Notes: generated from the sequence alone by a model not told the origin. A stretch of DNA of 64,000 nt from JBHENC01 sp046262295 (GCA_046262295.1 JBHENC010000003.1:186001-250000); one strand, 5' to 3'; positions 26,877 to 35,919 are shown, counted from the stretch's first letter. Numbers and translations are program-made.

Positions 26877-28232
26877 TTATCCGGCGACGGTCTTTAAGCC
26901 TTCGATGAGGGCGTCAATCTCCGCGCGCGAATTCGTTTCGGTGACGCACACGAGAAAATCGTTGGGGCGGTCTTTGAAGTAGCGCGCGAGCGCGAGGCCG
27001 CCCGTGATGTTATGTTCGGCAGCGAGACGTTTGAGCAACCCTGTCGCTTCGACGGGCGCGCGCACGACGAATTCGTTGAAATACGGCGCGGACATATAGG
27101 GCAGGGAAAAGCCTTCGAGTTTAGCAATGCTGCGCGAAGCGTAGGATGCTTTCTGCACGCATTGATAAGCGACTTCCTGCAAGCCGCGCCGTCCCATCGT
27201 CTCCAGATAAACGGTGGCGGCGAGAGCGATTAAGCCTTCGTTAGTACAGATGTTTGAAGTGGCTTTCTCGCGGCGGATATGTTGCTCGCGGGTGGCGAGC
27301 GTGAGCACGAAGCCGCGCCGTCCTTCCTTGTCAACGGCTTCGCCGACGAGACGCCCCGGCATCTGTCGCGCGTATTTGTCGCGCGTCGCAAAGAGTCCCA
27401 GATAAGGGCCGCCGAAAGAGAGCGGCACACCGAAGGATTGGCCTTCGGCGACGACGATATCCGCGCCGCACGCGCCGGGCGAGCGCAGCAGCCCCAGCGA
27501 GATTGCTTCGGTGACGACGACGATGAGCAGCGCACCGACGGCGTGCGCTTTATCCGCGAGCGCGTTCAAGTCTTCGATTGAGCCGAAGAAGTTCGGCGAT
27601 TGAATGACGAGCGCCGCTGTTTTGTCGTCGAGCGCGGCGGCAGCTTCATCAGGCGTTGTGGCTCCTGTTGCGTCGTCGAAATCCAAGCGCGCGAGTTCGA
27701 TCCCGGCGTGCTGTACGTAAGTCTGCACGACTTCCAGATATTCCGGATGGACGGCTGTCGAGACAATCGCTTTCGTGCGTCGCGTGACGCGCTCGGCCAT
27801 CAACACGGCTTCGGCGAGCGCGGTCGAGCCGTCATACATCGAAGCGTTGGCGACGTCCATGCCCGTAAGCTGGCAGACGAGCGTTTGAAACTCGAAGATG
27901 GTTTGCAGCGTGCCCTGCGAGATTTCCGGTTGATAAGGCGTGTAGGCCGTGAAAAATTCCGAGCGCGAGATGAGATGGTCAACGATGGTCGGCGTGTAGT
28001 GCGAGTAAGCGCCCGCGCCTAAAAAGTTTGGCCGCGTAGCCGCCGTATTGCGCGCCGCGAGTTGCTCGAAGTTTGCCAGCAGTTCCATCTCGCTGGCGGC
28101 GGCGGGCGTGTTGAGCAGCTTTTGCAGACGAATGTCTTCCGGGATTGAACTGAAAAGCTCTTCGGCTGAATCGAGACCGACGTGGCGCAGCATCTGCGCG
28201 CGTTCTTCGGGCGAGTTAGGGATATAGCGCAA
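26877..28232 (-). CDS. gcvPA: Glycine dehydrogenase (decarboxylating) subunit 1
   Basis: The 451-residue N-terminal half of the split P-protein opens with MRYIPNSPEERAQML and contains FLGAGAYSHYTPTIVDHLISRSEF, PYQPEISQGTLQTIFEFQ and ATREQHIRREKATSNICTNE, all typical of GcvPA. It lacks the PLP lysine, as expected, since subunit 2 has it. The start lies 3 bp after the gcvH stop, so the genes are tightly coupled. Together with GcvPB it forms the alpha2beta2 decarboxylase. Confidence 0.95.
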   Translation of the reverse strand: MRYIPNSPEERAQMLRHVGLDSAEELFSSIPEDIRLQKLLNTPAAASEMELLANFEQLAARNTAATRPNFLGAGAYSHYTPTIVDHLISRSEFFTAYTPYQPEISQGTLQTIFEFQTLVCQLTGMDVANASMYDGSTALAEAVLMAERVTRRTKAIVSTAVHPEYLEVVQTYVQHAGIELARLDFDDATGATTPDEAAAALDDKTAALVIQSPNFFGSIEDLNALADKAHAVGALLIVVVTEAISLGLLRSPGACGADIVVAEGQSFGVPLSFGGPYLGLFATRDKYARQMPGRLVGEAVDKEGRRGFVLTLATREQHIRREKATSNICTNEGLIALAATVYLETMGRRGLQEVAYQCVQKASYASRSIAKLEGFSLPYMSAPYFNEFVVRAPVEATGLLKRLAAEHNITGGLALARYFKDRPNDFLVCVTETNSRAEIDALIEGLKTVAG

Positions 28233-28235
28233 CTT

Positions 28236-28628
28236 TTATTCCGTCTCCGCTTTCGTGAAATCTTCGTATTCGGCGGCTGAGAGCAGTGCATCGGCTTCCG
28301 CCTTGTTGGTCATACGGACGCGAATCATCCACGCTTCGCCATAAGGGTCTGTGTTGACCTTTTCGGGTTCGTCTTGCAGCGATTCGTTAACTTCGGTGAT
28401 TTCGCCCGCGATGGGCGTGAAAATCTCCGAGACGGCCTTGACCGATTCGACGGAGCCGAACGCTTCGTGCGCCTCGAACTTCTCGCCGACTTTCGGCAGT
28501 TCGACATACACGACATCGCCTAGCGAATGTTGCGCGTGATCCGTAATGCCGATGGTCGCCACGTCGCCTTCGACGCGCAGCCATTCATGATCTTTGCTGT
28601 AATGTAAATCTTCAGGGACATTCGCCAT
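28236..28628 (-). CDS. gcvH: Glycine cleavage system H protein
   Basis: At 130 residues this is the normal H-protein. The lipoylation site is the Lys in SVESVKAVSE near residue 63, followed by ITEVNESLQDEPEKVNTDPYGEAWMIRVR. It shuttles the aminomethyl group between the P, T and L proteins. Lipoic acid attachment would need lipB/lipA genes outside the window. A purine-rich AGGAAAG site precedes the start. It follows gcvT after a heptad-repeat hairpin. Confidence 0.96.
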   Translation of the reverse strand: MANVPEDLHYSKDHEWLRVEGDVATIGITDHAQHSLGDVVYVELPKVGEKFEAHEAFGSVESVKAVSEIFTPIAGEITEVNESLQDEPEKVNTDPYGEAWMIRVRMTNKAEADALLSAAEYEDFTKAETE

Positions 28629-28654
28629 TAGTGTTCTTCGCTTTCCTGATGAAA

Positions 28655-28720
28655 TAGTAATCAGTTTTCAGTGAAAGCAATTTAGAGACTGATTACTGAC
28701 CACTGATTACTGAAAACTAT
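28655..28720. repeat. Heptad-repeat hairpin after gcvT
   Basis: The right part carries heptads ACTGATT, ACTGACC, ACTGATT and ACTGAAA (28688-28715) in register, and the left part AGTAATCAGTTTTCAGT is their inverse. The element ends at the base before the gcvT stop codon (28721) and occupies most of the gap to gcvH. Confidence 0.8.
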
Positions 28721-29881
28721 TTACTTATTTATCGCGTTACGGTCACGTTTGTAAAAAGGTGTCGGGACGATGCGCGCGGCGACCGGGCGACCGCGCACGT
28801 CAATTTGTATTTCCCGGCCTTCGTTTGCGAATTCGACGGGCACATAGGCAAGGCCTATGTTCTTTTTGAGAAAGGGCGCGGGGCTGCCGGACGTGACGCG
28901 CCCGACAGGTGCGCCGTCAATTAACACGTCTTGATCGTCGCGCGCGATGCCGCGTTCCGTTGTTTCAAAGCCGACGAGACGGCGTTTGACGCCCGCCTCT
29001 TTTTGCTTTGCGAGCGCGTCGCGCCCGGTAAAGTCGCCTTTGTTGAGTTTGCAAATCCAGCCTAGGTTGGCTTCGAGCAGCGTCGTCTCTTCGGTAATCT
29101 CGTGGCCGTAAAGCGCGAGCGCCGATTCTAGCCGCAGCGTATTGCGCGAAGCGAGGCCGCACGGGGCGACGCCTTCGGGCGTGCCGTAATCGCCCGCATC
29201 TAAAATTCTGTCCCAGAGATGTTCGGCTTTATCGGGCGCGGCGTAAACTTCAAAGCCGTCTTCGCCCGTGTAGCCGGTGCGCGAAATAATCGCGTCCACA
29301 CCGTCCACCGCGCCTTCGCGGAAATGGTAATACTTTATCTCCTGAAGCGGCGTCCCCGTCAAAGTTTGTAGAATCTTCACTGCATCCGGCCCCTGCAAAG
29401 CGATCTGGCAGTAGTCCGCGCTCACGTTGCGCAGCTCAATTTGTTCGTCCTTTTTGTGAGACGAAATCCATTCCCAATCTTTGTCAGTGGTAGAGGCGTT
29501 GACGACGAGCAGCAGATGGTCGGCAGTGAAACGATAAACGAGCAGATCGTCAACGACGGTTCCGGCGGGCGTAGTGAGCGCGGAATATTGCGCCTGCCCG
29601 TCAATCAATTTCGCGGCGTCATTGGAAACGATGCGATTGACGAAGGCGATGGCGTCCGCCCCGCGCACGTCAATCTCGCCCATATGGGAAACGTCGAAGA
29701 GACCTGCGCGCGTGCGCGTGCTCAAGTGTTCCTCGATTGTGCCGAGCGGATACTGCACGGGCATATCCCAGCCGCCGAAATCAACCATCCGCGCGCCCAG
29801 ACGACGATGCGCGCCGTTAAGCGGCGTTTGTTTCAAAGCCTGTGTCGAAGCTGAAGCGGTGGCCGGTCTCTCTGTGCTCAA
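28721..29881 (-). CDS. gcvT: Glycine cleavage system T protein (aminomethyltransferase)
   Basis: The T protein is assigned from a TTG at 29881 (386 residues), because an AGAGG site lies about 9 nt ahead and no ATG fits. It begins STERPATAS before the conserved LNGAHRRLGARMVDFGGWDMPVQY. Other family blocks: LFDVSHMGEIDVRGADA, DDLLVYRF, GYTGEDGFEVY and RVTSGSPAPFLKKNIGLAYV. It takes the methylene group from GcvH to tetrahydrofolate, releasing ammonia. First gene of the operon; a structured leader lies upstream. The longer frame upstream of TTG is basic and unlikely. Confidence 0.92.
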   Translation of the reverse strand: MSTERPATASASTQALKQTPLNGAHRRLGARMVDFGGWDMPVQYPLGTIEEHLSTRTRAGLFDVSHMGEIDVRGADAIAFVNRIVSNDAAKLIDGQAQYSALTTPAGTVVDDLLVYRFTADHLLLVVNASTTDKDWEWISSHKKDEQIELRNVSADYCQIALQGPDAVKILQTLTGTPLQEIKYYHFREGAVDGVDAIISRTGYTGEDGFEVYAAPDKAEHLWDRILDAGDYGTPEGVAPCGLASRNTLRLESALALYGHEITEETTLLEANLGWICKLNKGDFTGRDALAKQKEAGVKRRLVGFETTERGIARDDQDVLIDGAPVGRVTSGSPAPFLKKNIGLAYVPVEFANEGREIQIDVRGRPVAARIVPTPFYKRDRNAINK

Positions 29882-29900
29882 AAGCGTATGTCCTCTAAGC

Positions 29901-29983
29901 GCCTGCGGGCATGAAACCCGGAGGCTCGTAAATTTGTATGTTAGCGAAGACGCAAAGCTAACACGCCGTTTACGGTGCGTCAA
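29901..29983 (-). promoter_or_regulatory. Structured leader and weak promoter in front of gcvT
   Basis: On the minus strand a TTGACG -35 (29983-29978) faces a weak -10 about 17 bp later. The spacer contains an imperfect palindrome (CACCG-TAAA-CGGcGTG). Behind it is a stem TGTTAGC/GCTAACA (29939-29963) with an 11-nt loop, then an imperfect stem GCCTcCGGG/CCCGcAGGC (29901-29925) just before the ribosome site. I do not recognise a glycine riboswitch core, so this is a candidate operator or attenuator only. Confidence 0.3.
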
Positions 29984-30085
29984 GCAAGCCTTTCAGACCT
30001 TTATAATTAACGATTGATGCGGGCGATGGAAGGAAAGCAAACGCAGGCGCGGGCGATAAGAAACGAGTTGCAGTCTATATCACCG

Positions 30086-30880
30086 CTATCTCGGCACGTC
30101 TACTTTTTGGAATACGAAAACGACGCGCATCGTCTCGGGACGTCGGTCGAATGAAGCGGGCACAAAGGCGGGATTTTTGCGTAAGGCATCCTGAAAATCA
30201 TCAAGCATACGTTTGTCGCGCGGGGCACGCACAACATCGGCCAGCGACGCATTGCCATTGCTGTACACGTCTGCGACGACGATCATATCTTCATCGCCGG
30301 AACGACTGCGCGGTTGCGACCATGTCAGGGCAGCCAACGCGCCGCGCGGATCGAGGCTCGGAGATTGTGCGCCGTAGGCCGCGCGCCGCGCCGCATAGCC
30401 TGCGGGCGAGATCGGTTTGGTGATATCGTAAGCGTCCTCGTCCAAGCTTTCGATGATGCTGTAAGAGGCGGCATCGGCGTCGCGTCGCGCCGTCTGCCAA
30501 TCGCGCAGCGCCATCAAATGAGGACGCAGCGCCGTGAACATCGCCGCGAACAGAATAACGGAAGCAAAAGCGCCGACGGTGTAGGGCATCACGCGCGGCT
30601 TGACCCACTGCATGATTCGCGCGCCAAGCGGCACATGGGGCGTGCGCGCGATGGCGGCGGCTTCGATAAAGAGCGAACGGCTGATAACAGCGGCGAGGTC
30701 TGGCGGCGCGACGGGGCGCGAAAGCGCGGCGAGTCCGCGAAGCATTTGACGCAGCTCATCGGCCTCTGCGCGACACACCGGGCACGCGCTCAAATGCTCT
30801 TCATAGGCCACACGCGCACGCCCCGCTAACTTGTCGTCAACGTAGAGCGAGAGCGTTGCCTGTGTTTCCTCGCAAGACAT
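30086..30880 (-). CDS. Anti-sigma factor with zinc-finger and TonB-C-like domain
   Basis: The 264-residue protein (ATG 30880) has a zf-HC2 anti-sigma domain with C3, H29, C33 and C36 (HLSACPVC), a membrane helix (about 98-116), a disordered periplasmic stretch and a C-terminal domain (about 195-262) whose pattern (VVADVYSNGNASLADVVRAP, FVPASF, VVFVFQKVDV) is like the TonB C-terminal fold. It lies downstream of the ECF sigma gene, 402 bp after its stop. It should hold the sigma factor at the membrane. A TTG eight codons upstream is an alternative start. The TonB-like match is by eye. Confidence 0.75.
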   Translation of the reverse strand: MSCEETQATLSLYVDDKLAGRARVAYEEHLSACPVCRAEADELRQMLRGLAALSRPVAPPDLAAVISRSLFIEAAAIARTPHVPLGARIMQWVKPRVMPYTVGAFASVILFAAMFTALRPHLMALRDWQTARRDADAASYSIIESLDEDAYDITKPISPAGYAARRAAYGAQSPSLDPRGALAALTWSQPRSRSGDEDMIVVADVYSNGNASLADVVRAPRDKRMLDDFQDALRKNPAFVPASFDRRPETMRVVFVFQKVDVPR

Positions 30881-31282
30881 AGTCTGTGCCACAAACCTCT
30901 GCAAGCGAATAACTGGCCGACCCCGGCTGCTTTCTCTGAAATTAAAGAAAGCAACTTACCGACGCTTCTGTTCAATTCAACGTGAGCCATGCCGCCCTTC
31001 AAACGCAAGCGCGTCATCGCACGGTTGTTGCTGGCCGCTTTGTCAACAATGCTTTCGTCTGCCGGACGAGCGTGGCTTAGACGCCGATTGAAAGAAACCC
31101 CTTCGTCACTTCGACCCAATTGGCACCGAGTTGTTGGTGAAGCCGGGGCGGGTCAATTATTCGCTTGAGAAAGAACTGTTCTTAACAGTTTTCAGTGTTC
31201 AGTTTACAGTTTTCAGCCTCAAGCAGCTTTTCGGTTTTTAGTCTTAAACTGATTACTGAAAACTGACTACTGATTACTCCTT
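30881..31282. other. Gap between ECF sigma and anti-sigma genes
   Basis: This 402-bp stretch separates two genes of one regulatory pair. A 97-codon minus-strand frame overlaps the anti-sigma start and lacks a family, so I do not call it. The right end is a heptad-repeat hairpin. I see no other terminator or obvious promoter. Confidence 0.5.
31174..31278. repeat. Heptad-repeat hairpin, CAGTTTT/CAGTGTT type
   Basis: Left heptads CAGTTTT, CAGTGTT, CAGTTTA, CAGTTTT (31186-31213) face right heptads ACTGATT, ACTGAAA, ACTGACT, ACTGATT (31248-31275). The element ends 4 bp before the sigma-gene stop (31283). Confidence 0.8.
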
Positions 31283-31951
31283 TTACAATGCGCCGTTTAG
31301 TTTACGGCGTAGTTCGATGCGCCCGCGTGCGAGTCTGGATTTAACCGTGCCGACGTTGATTGAAAGGGCGGCGGCGACTTCTTCGTAACTCAATCCTTCC
31401 ACGTCTCGCAAAATAACCACTTCACGGAAATGGAATTTGAGCGTATGCAGGGCGGCGCGCAAAACCGTTTCTCGTTCGCGTGCGAGCGTCTGCTGTTCGG
31501 GATCGATCGTCTCGGTCGCGGGAAGCCGTGCGCCGAAAGATTCATCGCTGTGCCGCCCATCGGGCGCGTCGAGCGAAAACGTGTTATTGCGTTGTCGCCT
31601 GCGCCACCAACGCCAGCGGTTGCGCGCCTGATTGACGGCGATACGGTAAAGCCACGTCTTCAAATCGGCGTCGCCGCGAAAAACTTTGATTGATTGAAAG
31701 GCGCGCAGAAAAGTCTCCTGCGTTAAGTCGCGCGCTTCTTCGGTGTCTTCGGTCAAACGAAAAAGCAGCGCGTAAACTTCGCCGGAACGCTCTCGCACCA
31801 ATTCGTCAAAGGCCGTCGCGTCGCCCGTCTGTAATCTTTCAATGAACTTCGCTTCGACGCCGCAACGTGCGCCGTCGAAGGCTGCCGAAAGCGGCGCAAC
31901 CTCTTCGATCTCGATTTGCCCGGGGAGGGCGATTGGCTCTACGAAGCTCAC
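31283..31951 (-). CDS. ECF-type RNA polymerase sigma factor
   Basis: Start is the GTG at 31951, with a GGGAG ribosome site 8 nt upstream; a longer frame to 32002 has none. The 222-residue protein has sigma region 2 (ARDLTQETFLRAFQS, TWLYRIAVNQARNRW, with an unusual run WRWWRRRQR) and region 4 (VVILRDVEGLSYEEVAAALSINVGTVKSRLARGR). The linker between them is long and acidic. It probably answers an envelope or stress signal through the anti-sigma factor downstream. A GGAAC-N18-TCTAA promoter lies upstream and suggests autoregulation. Confidence 0.9.
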   Translation of the reverse strand: MSFVEPIALPGQIEIEEVAPLSAAFDGARCGVEAKFIERLQTGDATAFDELVRERSGEVYALLFRLTEDTEEARDLTQETFLRAFQSIKVFRGDADLKTWLYRIAVNQARNRWRWWRRRQRNNTFSLDAPDGRHSDESFGARLPATETIDPEQQTLARERETVLRAALHTLKFHFREVVILRDVEGLSYEEVAAALSINVGTVKSRLARGRIELRRKLNGAL

Positions 31952-32014
31952 GCTAATCTCCCGGCAGCGGGAAGGCTTTCGTCTAAAACCGCCGCCTCCC
32001 ACAGACTCGATAAC

Positions 32015-32042
32015 TTAGACACCGATTGTTTCACTTTGTTCC
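32015..32042 (-). promoter_or_regulatory. ECF-type promoter GGAAC-N18-TCTAA
   Basis: On the minus strand GGAAC (32042-32038) is followed after 18 bp by TCTAA (32019-32015). This equals the E. coli sigma-E consensus GGAACTT-N16-TCTGA at nearly all fixed positions. The sigma gene starts about 60 bp downstream. Confidence 0.5.
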
Positions 32043-32174
32043 CGATAAATTTTCTTTGAAAGAGAAACACGTCTGACCGACATTCGTATATGCATGAAAT
32101 GCTTTTGCCGTGTTCTCTGCCGTACGCCATATTACTATGTTGAGAAATCTGTTAACAGTGCGTTGCCGCGATGC

Positions 32175-32203
32175 TTGACCGCACGCTTGACAAGCCCTTT
32201 AAT
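32175..32203 (+). promoter_or_regulatory. Sigma70-like promoter for the TPR gene
   Basis: TTGACC (32175-32180) and TTTAAT (32198-32203) lie 17 bp apart, each five of six consensus bases. The gene at 32295 is about 90 bp downstream. Confidence 0.5.
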
Positions 32204-32294
32204 CGCCCGCTAGAGTAAATTTTCTGTTTAGTACAAACCCCGCCGCATAAAGAACGTGTGATGGCGCACGTTGATGCACGAAGGAACGAAATGA

Positions 32295-33119
32295 ATGGCT
32301 AGATATCAGAGAAAACGCGCGCGCGAACTGCAACACGACCGCTTTCGTGATACCACTATGAACTTACTGGATCGCCTCGGTGATCGTCTCGCAGGCAAAG
32401 GCCGCACGATTCTCTACGGCATCGCCGCCGTCATCGCGCTCGCCGTGCTCTTTAGCCTTGTGTCGTCGTGGCGTGAACGCAAAGCCAACGAAGCCCGCCG
32501 CGCTCTCGGCCATGCCATCGAAATCGCCGAAGCACCCGTCAACAACGCCAACGCTACGCCGCCGCCCGCCGCTGCCAGCGGGCTTAGCTTCTCCTCCGAA
32601 CGCGAACGCGCGCAAAAAGCCGTCGAGGAATTCCAGAAAGTCGCAGACAAATATCCAGACCCGTACCGTGAAAATGCGCGCTACTTTGCCGCCAATAATC
32701 TGCTCACGCTCGACCATAATAAAGGCATTGCCGAACTTCAATCTTTAACTAAAAGCGGCGACCGCGAGATCGCCACGCTCGCTAAATTCGCGCTCGCGCA
32801 AGCTTACGAAGCGGACGCCAAATACAACGAGGCCGCGCCCATCTACAACGAGTTGGCGAAAGCGAACTCCGAATTGATTCCGGCGGACACAGCGAATCTG
32901 CGCTTAGCCAGCGTCTACGAGAAGCTCGACAAGAAGAAAGAAGCCGCCGATATCTACTTCGCCATTCTCGATGCTTCACGCAAGGCGAAGGGCGCGGACG
33001 GCAAACCCGCGACGCAAACATCAGCCGCGCGCGAGGCAGACCAGAAACTAGCGACCCTCGATCCGGCGCGCTACGCCCAACTTCCAACCGCGCCCGTCGC
33101 CTCCAATCTTGCCTTCTAA
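32295..33119 (+). CDS. YfgM-like TPR protein, single membrane anchor
   Basis: The 274-residue protein has a basic, Arg-rich N-terminus, one membrane helix (about 40-58), and a periplasmic TPR-like region of helical repeats, including VEEFQKVADKYPDPY, LAKFALAQAYEADAKYNEAAPIYNEL and LRLASVYEKLDKKKEAADIYFAIL. This architecture recalls YfgM and the TPR_21 family, which bind the Sec translocon and periplasmic chaperones in E. coli. The start at 32295 is preceded by a ribosome site AAGGAACG; an ATG 4 bp earlier stops after three codons. It stands alone in its unit behind a sigma70-like promoter. Confidence 0.82.
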   Translation: MARYQRKRARELQHDRFRDTTMNLLDRLGDRLAGKGRTILYGIAAVIALAVLFSLVSSWRERKANEARRALGHAIEIAEAPVNNANATPPPAAASGLSFSSERERAQKAVEEFQKVADKYPDPYRENARYFAANNLLTLDHNKGIAELQSLTKSGDREIATLAKFALAQAYEADAKYNEAAPIYNELAKANSELIPADTANLRLASVYEKLDKKKEAADIYFAILDASRKAKGADGKPATQTSAAREADQKLATLDPARYAQLPTAPVASNLAF

Positions 33120-33203
33120 AAGAACTGCCGGACGCCCTTGAAAGCCTAACAAAGCTCAACGTGCGGCCTCCGGCTTTCGCTAATAATTTTCGTTCCATCT
33201 TAA

Positions 33204-34355
33204 ATGGACAATCTGACGCATTCGCTGGTCGGCCTCGCTATCGCTAAAGCAGGGCTTGAACGCGCGTCGCCCGCCGCCACCGCCGTCTGTATCGTCGCCG
33301 CCAATGCGCCCGACGCGGATATTCTCACAGCCTTCTACGGATCATGGACGTACCTGCATCATCATCGCGGCATCACGCACTCCATCATCGGCACGCTGGC
33401 TCTCGCGCTGTTAATTCCGTTTCTATTCTGGATCGCCGGTTGGATTTACGCGCGCATGATGCGCGAGCCGACGTGGATGAACTTTCGCGGGCTGCTGCTC
33501 GCTTCGCTCGTCGCCAGTGCCAGCCACACGCTGCTCGATTGGACAAACAATTACGGCGTGCGCCCGCTGCTGCCTTTGAGCAACGAGCGGTTCTACGGCG
33601 ATCTGGTTTTTATCGTTGATCCTTTTCTCTGGCTGAGCTTGGGCGGCGCGGCCTTTTTACTGACGGCGAAAACAAAGCGGCGCGCGGCGGCGTGGTGTGT
33701 GCTCGCGGCATTTATCACGGCGGCGCTGTTCGTGCTGCCTACACGGGCTGGCATAAAGTATCCGGCGCTTTCGCGCGGGCTATGGCTCGTCGGACTCATC
33801 GGACTTGTCGTCGCATATCGTGCGCGTTTGGGACGGCGTTGGGGAACTGCTATCGCTGTCATTGCGCTCGCGCTTGTCGTCGTTTACTGGGCTGCTTTGT
33901 CCGTGCTTCACAATCGTGCGTTGGCGCGTGCGCAGAGCGTAGCGGCGCACCTCGCAGGGCAACGCGGAGAAACGCCGCAACGTCTCGCGGCGATGCCTGT
34001 GCTGGCGAATCCCTTGCGCTGGCAGTGCGTTGCCGAAACCGAACGCGCGACGTTTCGCTTCGATCTGGCCCTGAACGAAAAAGACGAGACAGTGCGCGAA
34101 ACGGCGCGTTATGAAAAGCCGCAAGGTACTACTGAAGAGCTGATCGCGCAGGCGGCGAAAGATAGTCGCGCGAAAGTTCTACTCGATTTCGCGCGCTTTC
34201 CCGTCGCGCGTCTTGATGGTGATTGCCGGAACCGCCCACTCGTGCAATTCGCGGACTTGCGCTACACTGAACCGGGCATTGCGCGGCGCGGCAACTTCTC
34301 TTTGGAAGTACCCGTTTCATGTGCGCCGCAGGATGCAGAAAGTTTTAACCGATGA
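33204..34355 (+). CDS. YdjM/DUF457-type membrane-bound metal-dependent hydrolase
   Basis: The 383-residue protein begins MDNLTHSLVGLAIAKAGLER and holds the metal-ligand His/Asp motifs NAPDADIL and HHHRGITHS, as in the LexA-regulated YdjM and DUF457 family of inner-membrane hydrolases. It has about six hydrophobic segments between residues 55 and 235; the remaining 140 residues are a soluble C-terminal extension (about 245-383) which I do not recognise and which makes the protein longer than YdjM itself. The substrate is unknown. It overlaps the next gene by 4 bp (ATGA). Confidence 0.82.
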   Translation: MDNLTHSLVGLAIAKAGLERASPAATAVCIVAANAPDADILTAFYGSWTYLHHHRGITHSIIGTLALALLIPFLFWIAGWIYARMMREPTWMNFRGLLLASLVASASHTLLDWTNNYGVRPLLPLSNERFYGDLVFIVDPFLWLSLGGAAFLLTAKTKRRAAAWCVLAAFITAALFVLPTRAGIKYPALSRGLWLVGLIGLVVAYRARLGRRWGTAIAVIALALVVVYWAALSVLHNRALARAQSVAAHLAGQRGETPQRLAAMPVLANPLRWQCVAETERATFRFDLALNEKDETVRETARYEKPQGTTEELIAQAAKDSRAKVLLDFARFPVARLDGDCRNRPLVQFADLRYTEPGIARRGNFSLEVPVSCAPQDAESFNR

Positions 34356-35836
34356 GCGATTTAGTGCGTAGCGACAGCGAGCGGAATGCGGTGGCCGAAT
34401 CTTTCCGCCAGACAAATGAGAAAGAACGTGACATCGTTATCGCCGGGCGCGGCAAAGTAAAACTGCCGCGTATTAGCGTGCGCGCGTCATCCGGCGGCTA
34501 TCTGCTGGCGGCAACCATCCTAACTTTCGCAGCCTTCATATTGCTTCATGCCGGAAAAGAGATCGCGGCGTCAATCTTCCTGTGTTTCGCATGGCTCGTC
34601 GTGCCCTTTCTGGCCTTCACAGACCGGATCGTTTTCGATGGCGATGCGCTCATACGCAGAGGCTTCGTCGCCCTCCTGCTAAATTTATTTAATGACCGCC
34701 AGCGCAGAATTTCAGTGCGTGAAATCGAACGCATCGAGACGAACGCGGTGCGGACGCTACGGCGTAGCGGGCGTGTTCGCTATCGCTATCGCAGCGAAGT
34801 TTCGGGCAATGGCGTGCGGTTCATTCTCGCTTCCGGCGGCGGCACAGGTTACCGGCGGATGGTGGCGGAACTGTTTCCGCGCATCGGCGATGATAAGTTG
34901 GACGCGCGCACGACGGAGCTGCGCGATTATTTGAGCGACGCGAAATCCCTTCAAACAGCGCTCGGCGCATTGCGCGTTGCGCCCGCCAGCGTTCTCGAAG
35001 ATACCGTGACAGATTTTGCGCGTGGACGAAAAAGGCGTCTGCGTGTTCGCCGCCGTGCGTTGGCGATGGAGCCAGCGGCGGCCTCCGAGGTTGAACGCGG
35101 AAAGATGTTGCAGCGTGCCGGAAACGAGTTGCGCGTGGGCGGACGTTTAAGCGAAGCGGCGGAAGCCTTTCGCCGCGCTCTGCTGGTGACGCCGCACGAC
35201 GCTACGCTGCTTTACGATTCGGCGCGTTTATTACGCTCACAGGCCAGCATGATGAACGATGCGCGTTTGCTCAAACGCGCACGCGCCGCCTTGCAGATTG
35301 CCGCGCGCCGTGCCCCCTTCGATCATAAATTACTGTCGCGCATTGGCGAGAGTTTTCTTGAGACGGGGGACTTTGTGCGTGCTGCCGTCGCTTTCCGTCG
35401 CGCCCTCAACGCCAACCCGAACACTTACCGTGCCGAACTCGGTCTGGCGGAAATCGCCTTGCGCACGGGAAAGCTGGCACACGTCGTGCATCATTACGGC
35501 GGCGCGGCGCGTGTTGCCAACGATAGTGCGGCGGCACGCTTTGCCACACACGAAGCCGACTATTACGCGCGGCTTAATAGCGATGACGATTATCTAGCCG
35601 TCGAGCTGCGGCGAATCGGCTGGTTGCAGCACCTTCATTACGCACGCCGCATCGCCGCCCGCGCCACCTTCACGGGCATCGGTCTGGCAATTGCCGGTGC
35701 GGTAATTGACGAACTGCTCGGAGACGCCGGTTGGGCGCTCGCCTCTTCCGCGATTGTTGCGTGGATCGGCGTCGTCATCGCCGAAAAATTCTTCAGGCAG
35801 CGCCGCGAAACACGCCATGCGGAGCCGCAACCCTAG
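34352..35836 (+). CDS. TPR-repeat membrane protein
   Basis: This 494-residue protein has two adjacent hydrophobic helices near 47-85, a PH-like cytoplasmic stretch (DRIVFDGDALIRRGF, VREIERIETNAVRTL) that resembles the bacterial PH domain, then at least three TPR units (about 250-395; LRVGGRLSEAAEAFRRALLVTP, GESFLETGDFVRAAVAFRRALNANP, LGLAEIALRTGKLAHVVHHYGGAA) and two further hydrophobic helices near the C-terminus. Function not recognised. It overlaps the YdjM-like gene by 4 bp, so they are coupled, and it ends before a strong terminator shared with the converging ATP-grasp gene. Confidence 0.75.
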   Translation: MSDLVRSDSERNAVAESFRQTNEKERDIVIAGRGKVKLPRISVRASSGGYLLAATILTFAAFILLHAGKEIAASIFLCFAWLVVPFLAFTDRIVFDGDALIRRGFVALLLNLFNDRQRRISVREIERIETNAVRTLRRSGRVRYRYRSEVSGNGVRFILASGGGTGYRRMVAELFPRIGDDKLDARTTELRDYLSDAKSLQTALGALRVAPASVLEDTVTDFARGRKRRLRVRRRALAMEPAAASEVERGKMLQRAGNELRVGGRLSEAAEAFRRALLVTPHDATLLYDSARLLRSQASMMNDARLLKRARAALQIAARRAPFDHKLLSRIGESFLETGDFVRAAVAFRRALNANPNTYRAELGLAEIALRTGKLAHVVHHYGGAARVANDSAAARFATHEADYYARLNSDDDYLAVELRRIGWLQHLHYARRIAARATFTGIGLAIAGAVIDELLGDAGWALASSAIVAWIGVVIAEKFFRQRRETRHAEPQP

Positions 35837-35919
35837 CGGCCTGAAGACCGACGTTAGTTCTTCAATCAAAATGACAATAAAACTCGTAGCGTAAGATTCT
35901 GCGGGGCTTACCAAAACTT

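Larger units (their letters stand above)
31952..32294. other. Divergent regulatory region
   Basis: This 343-bp region between the minus-strand ECF sigma gene and the plus-strand TPR gene holds an ECF-type promoter (32015-32042, minus) and a sigma70-type promoter (32175-32203, plus). The rest is AT-richer than average with no gene. Confidence 0.5.

Noticed and set aside
29939..29983. Glycine riboswitch in front of gcvT
   Set aside because: Stems are present, but I could not see the conserved core or tandem arrangement of the known glycine riboswitch.
30826..31119. 97-codon minus-strand frame between sigma and anti-sigma genes
   Set aside because: Overlaps the anti-sigma start in another frame, no ribosome site, composition is not domain-like.
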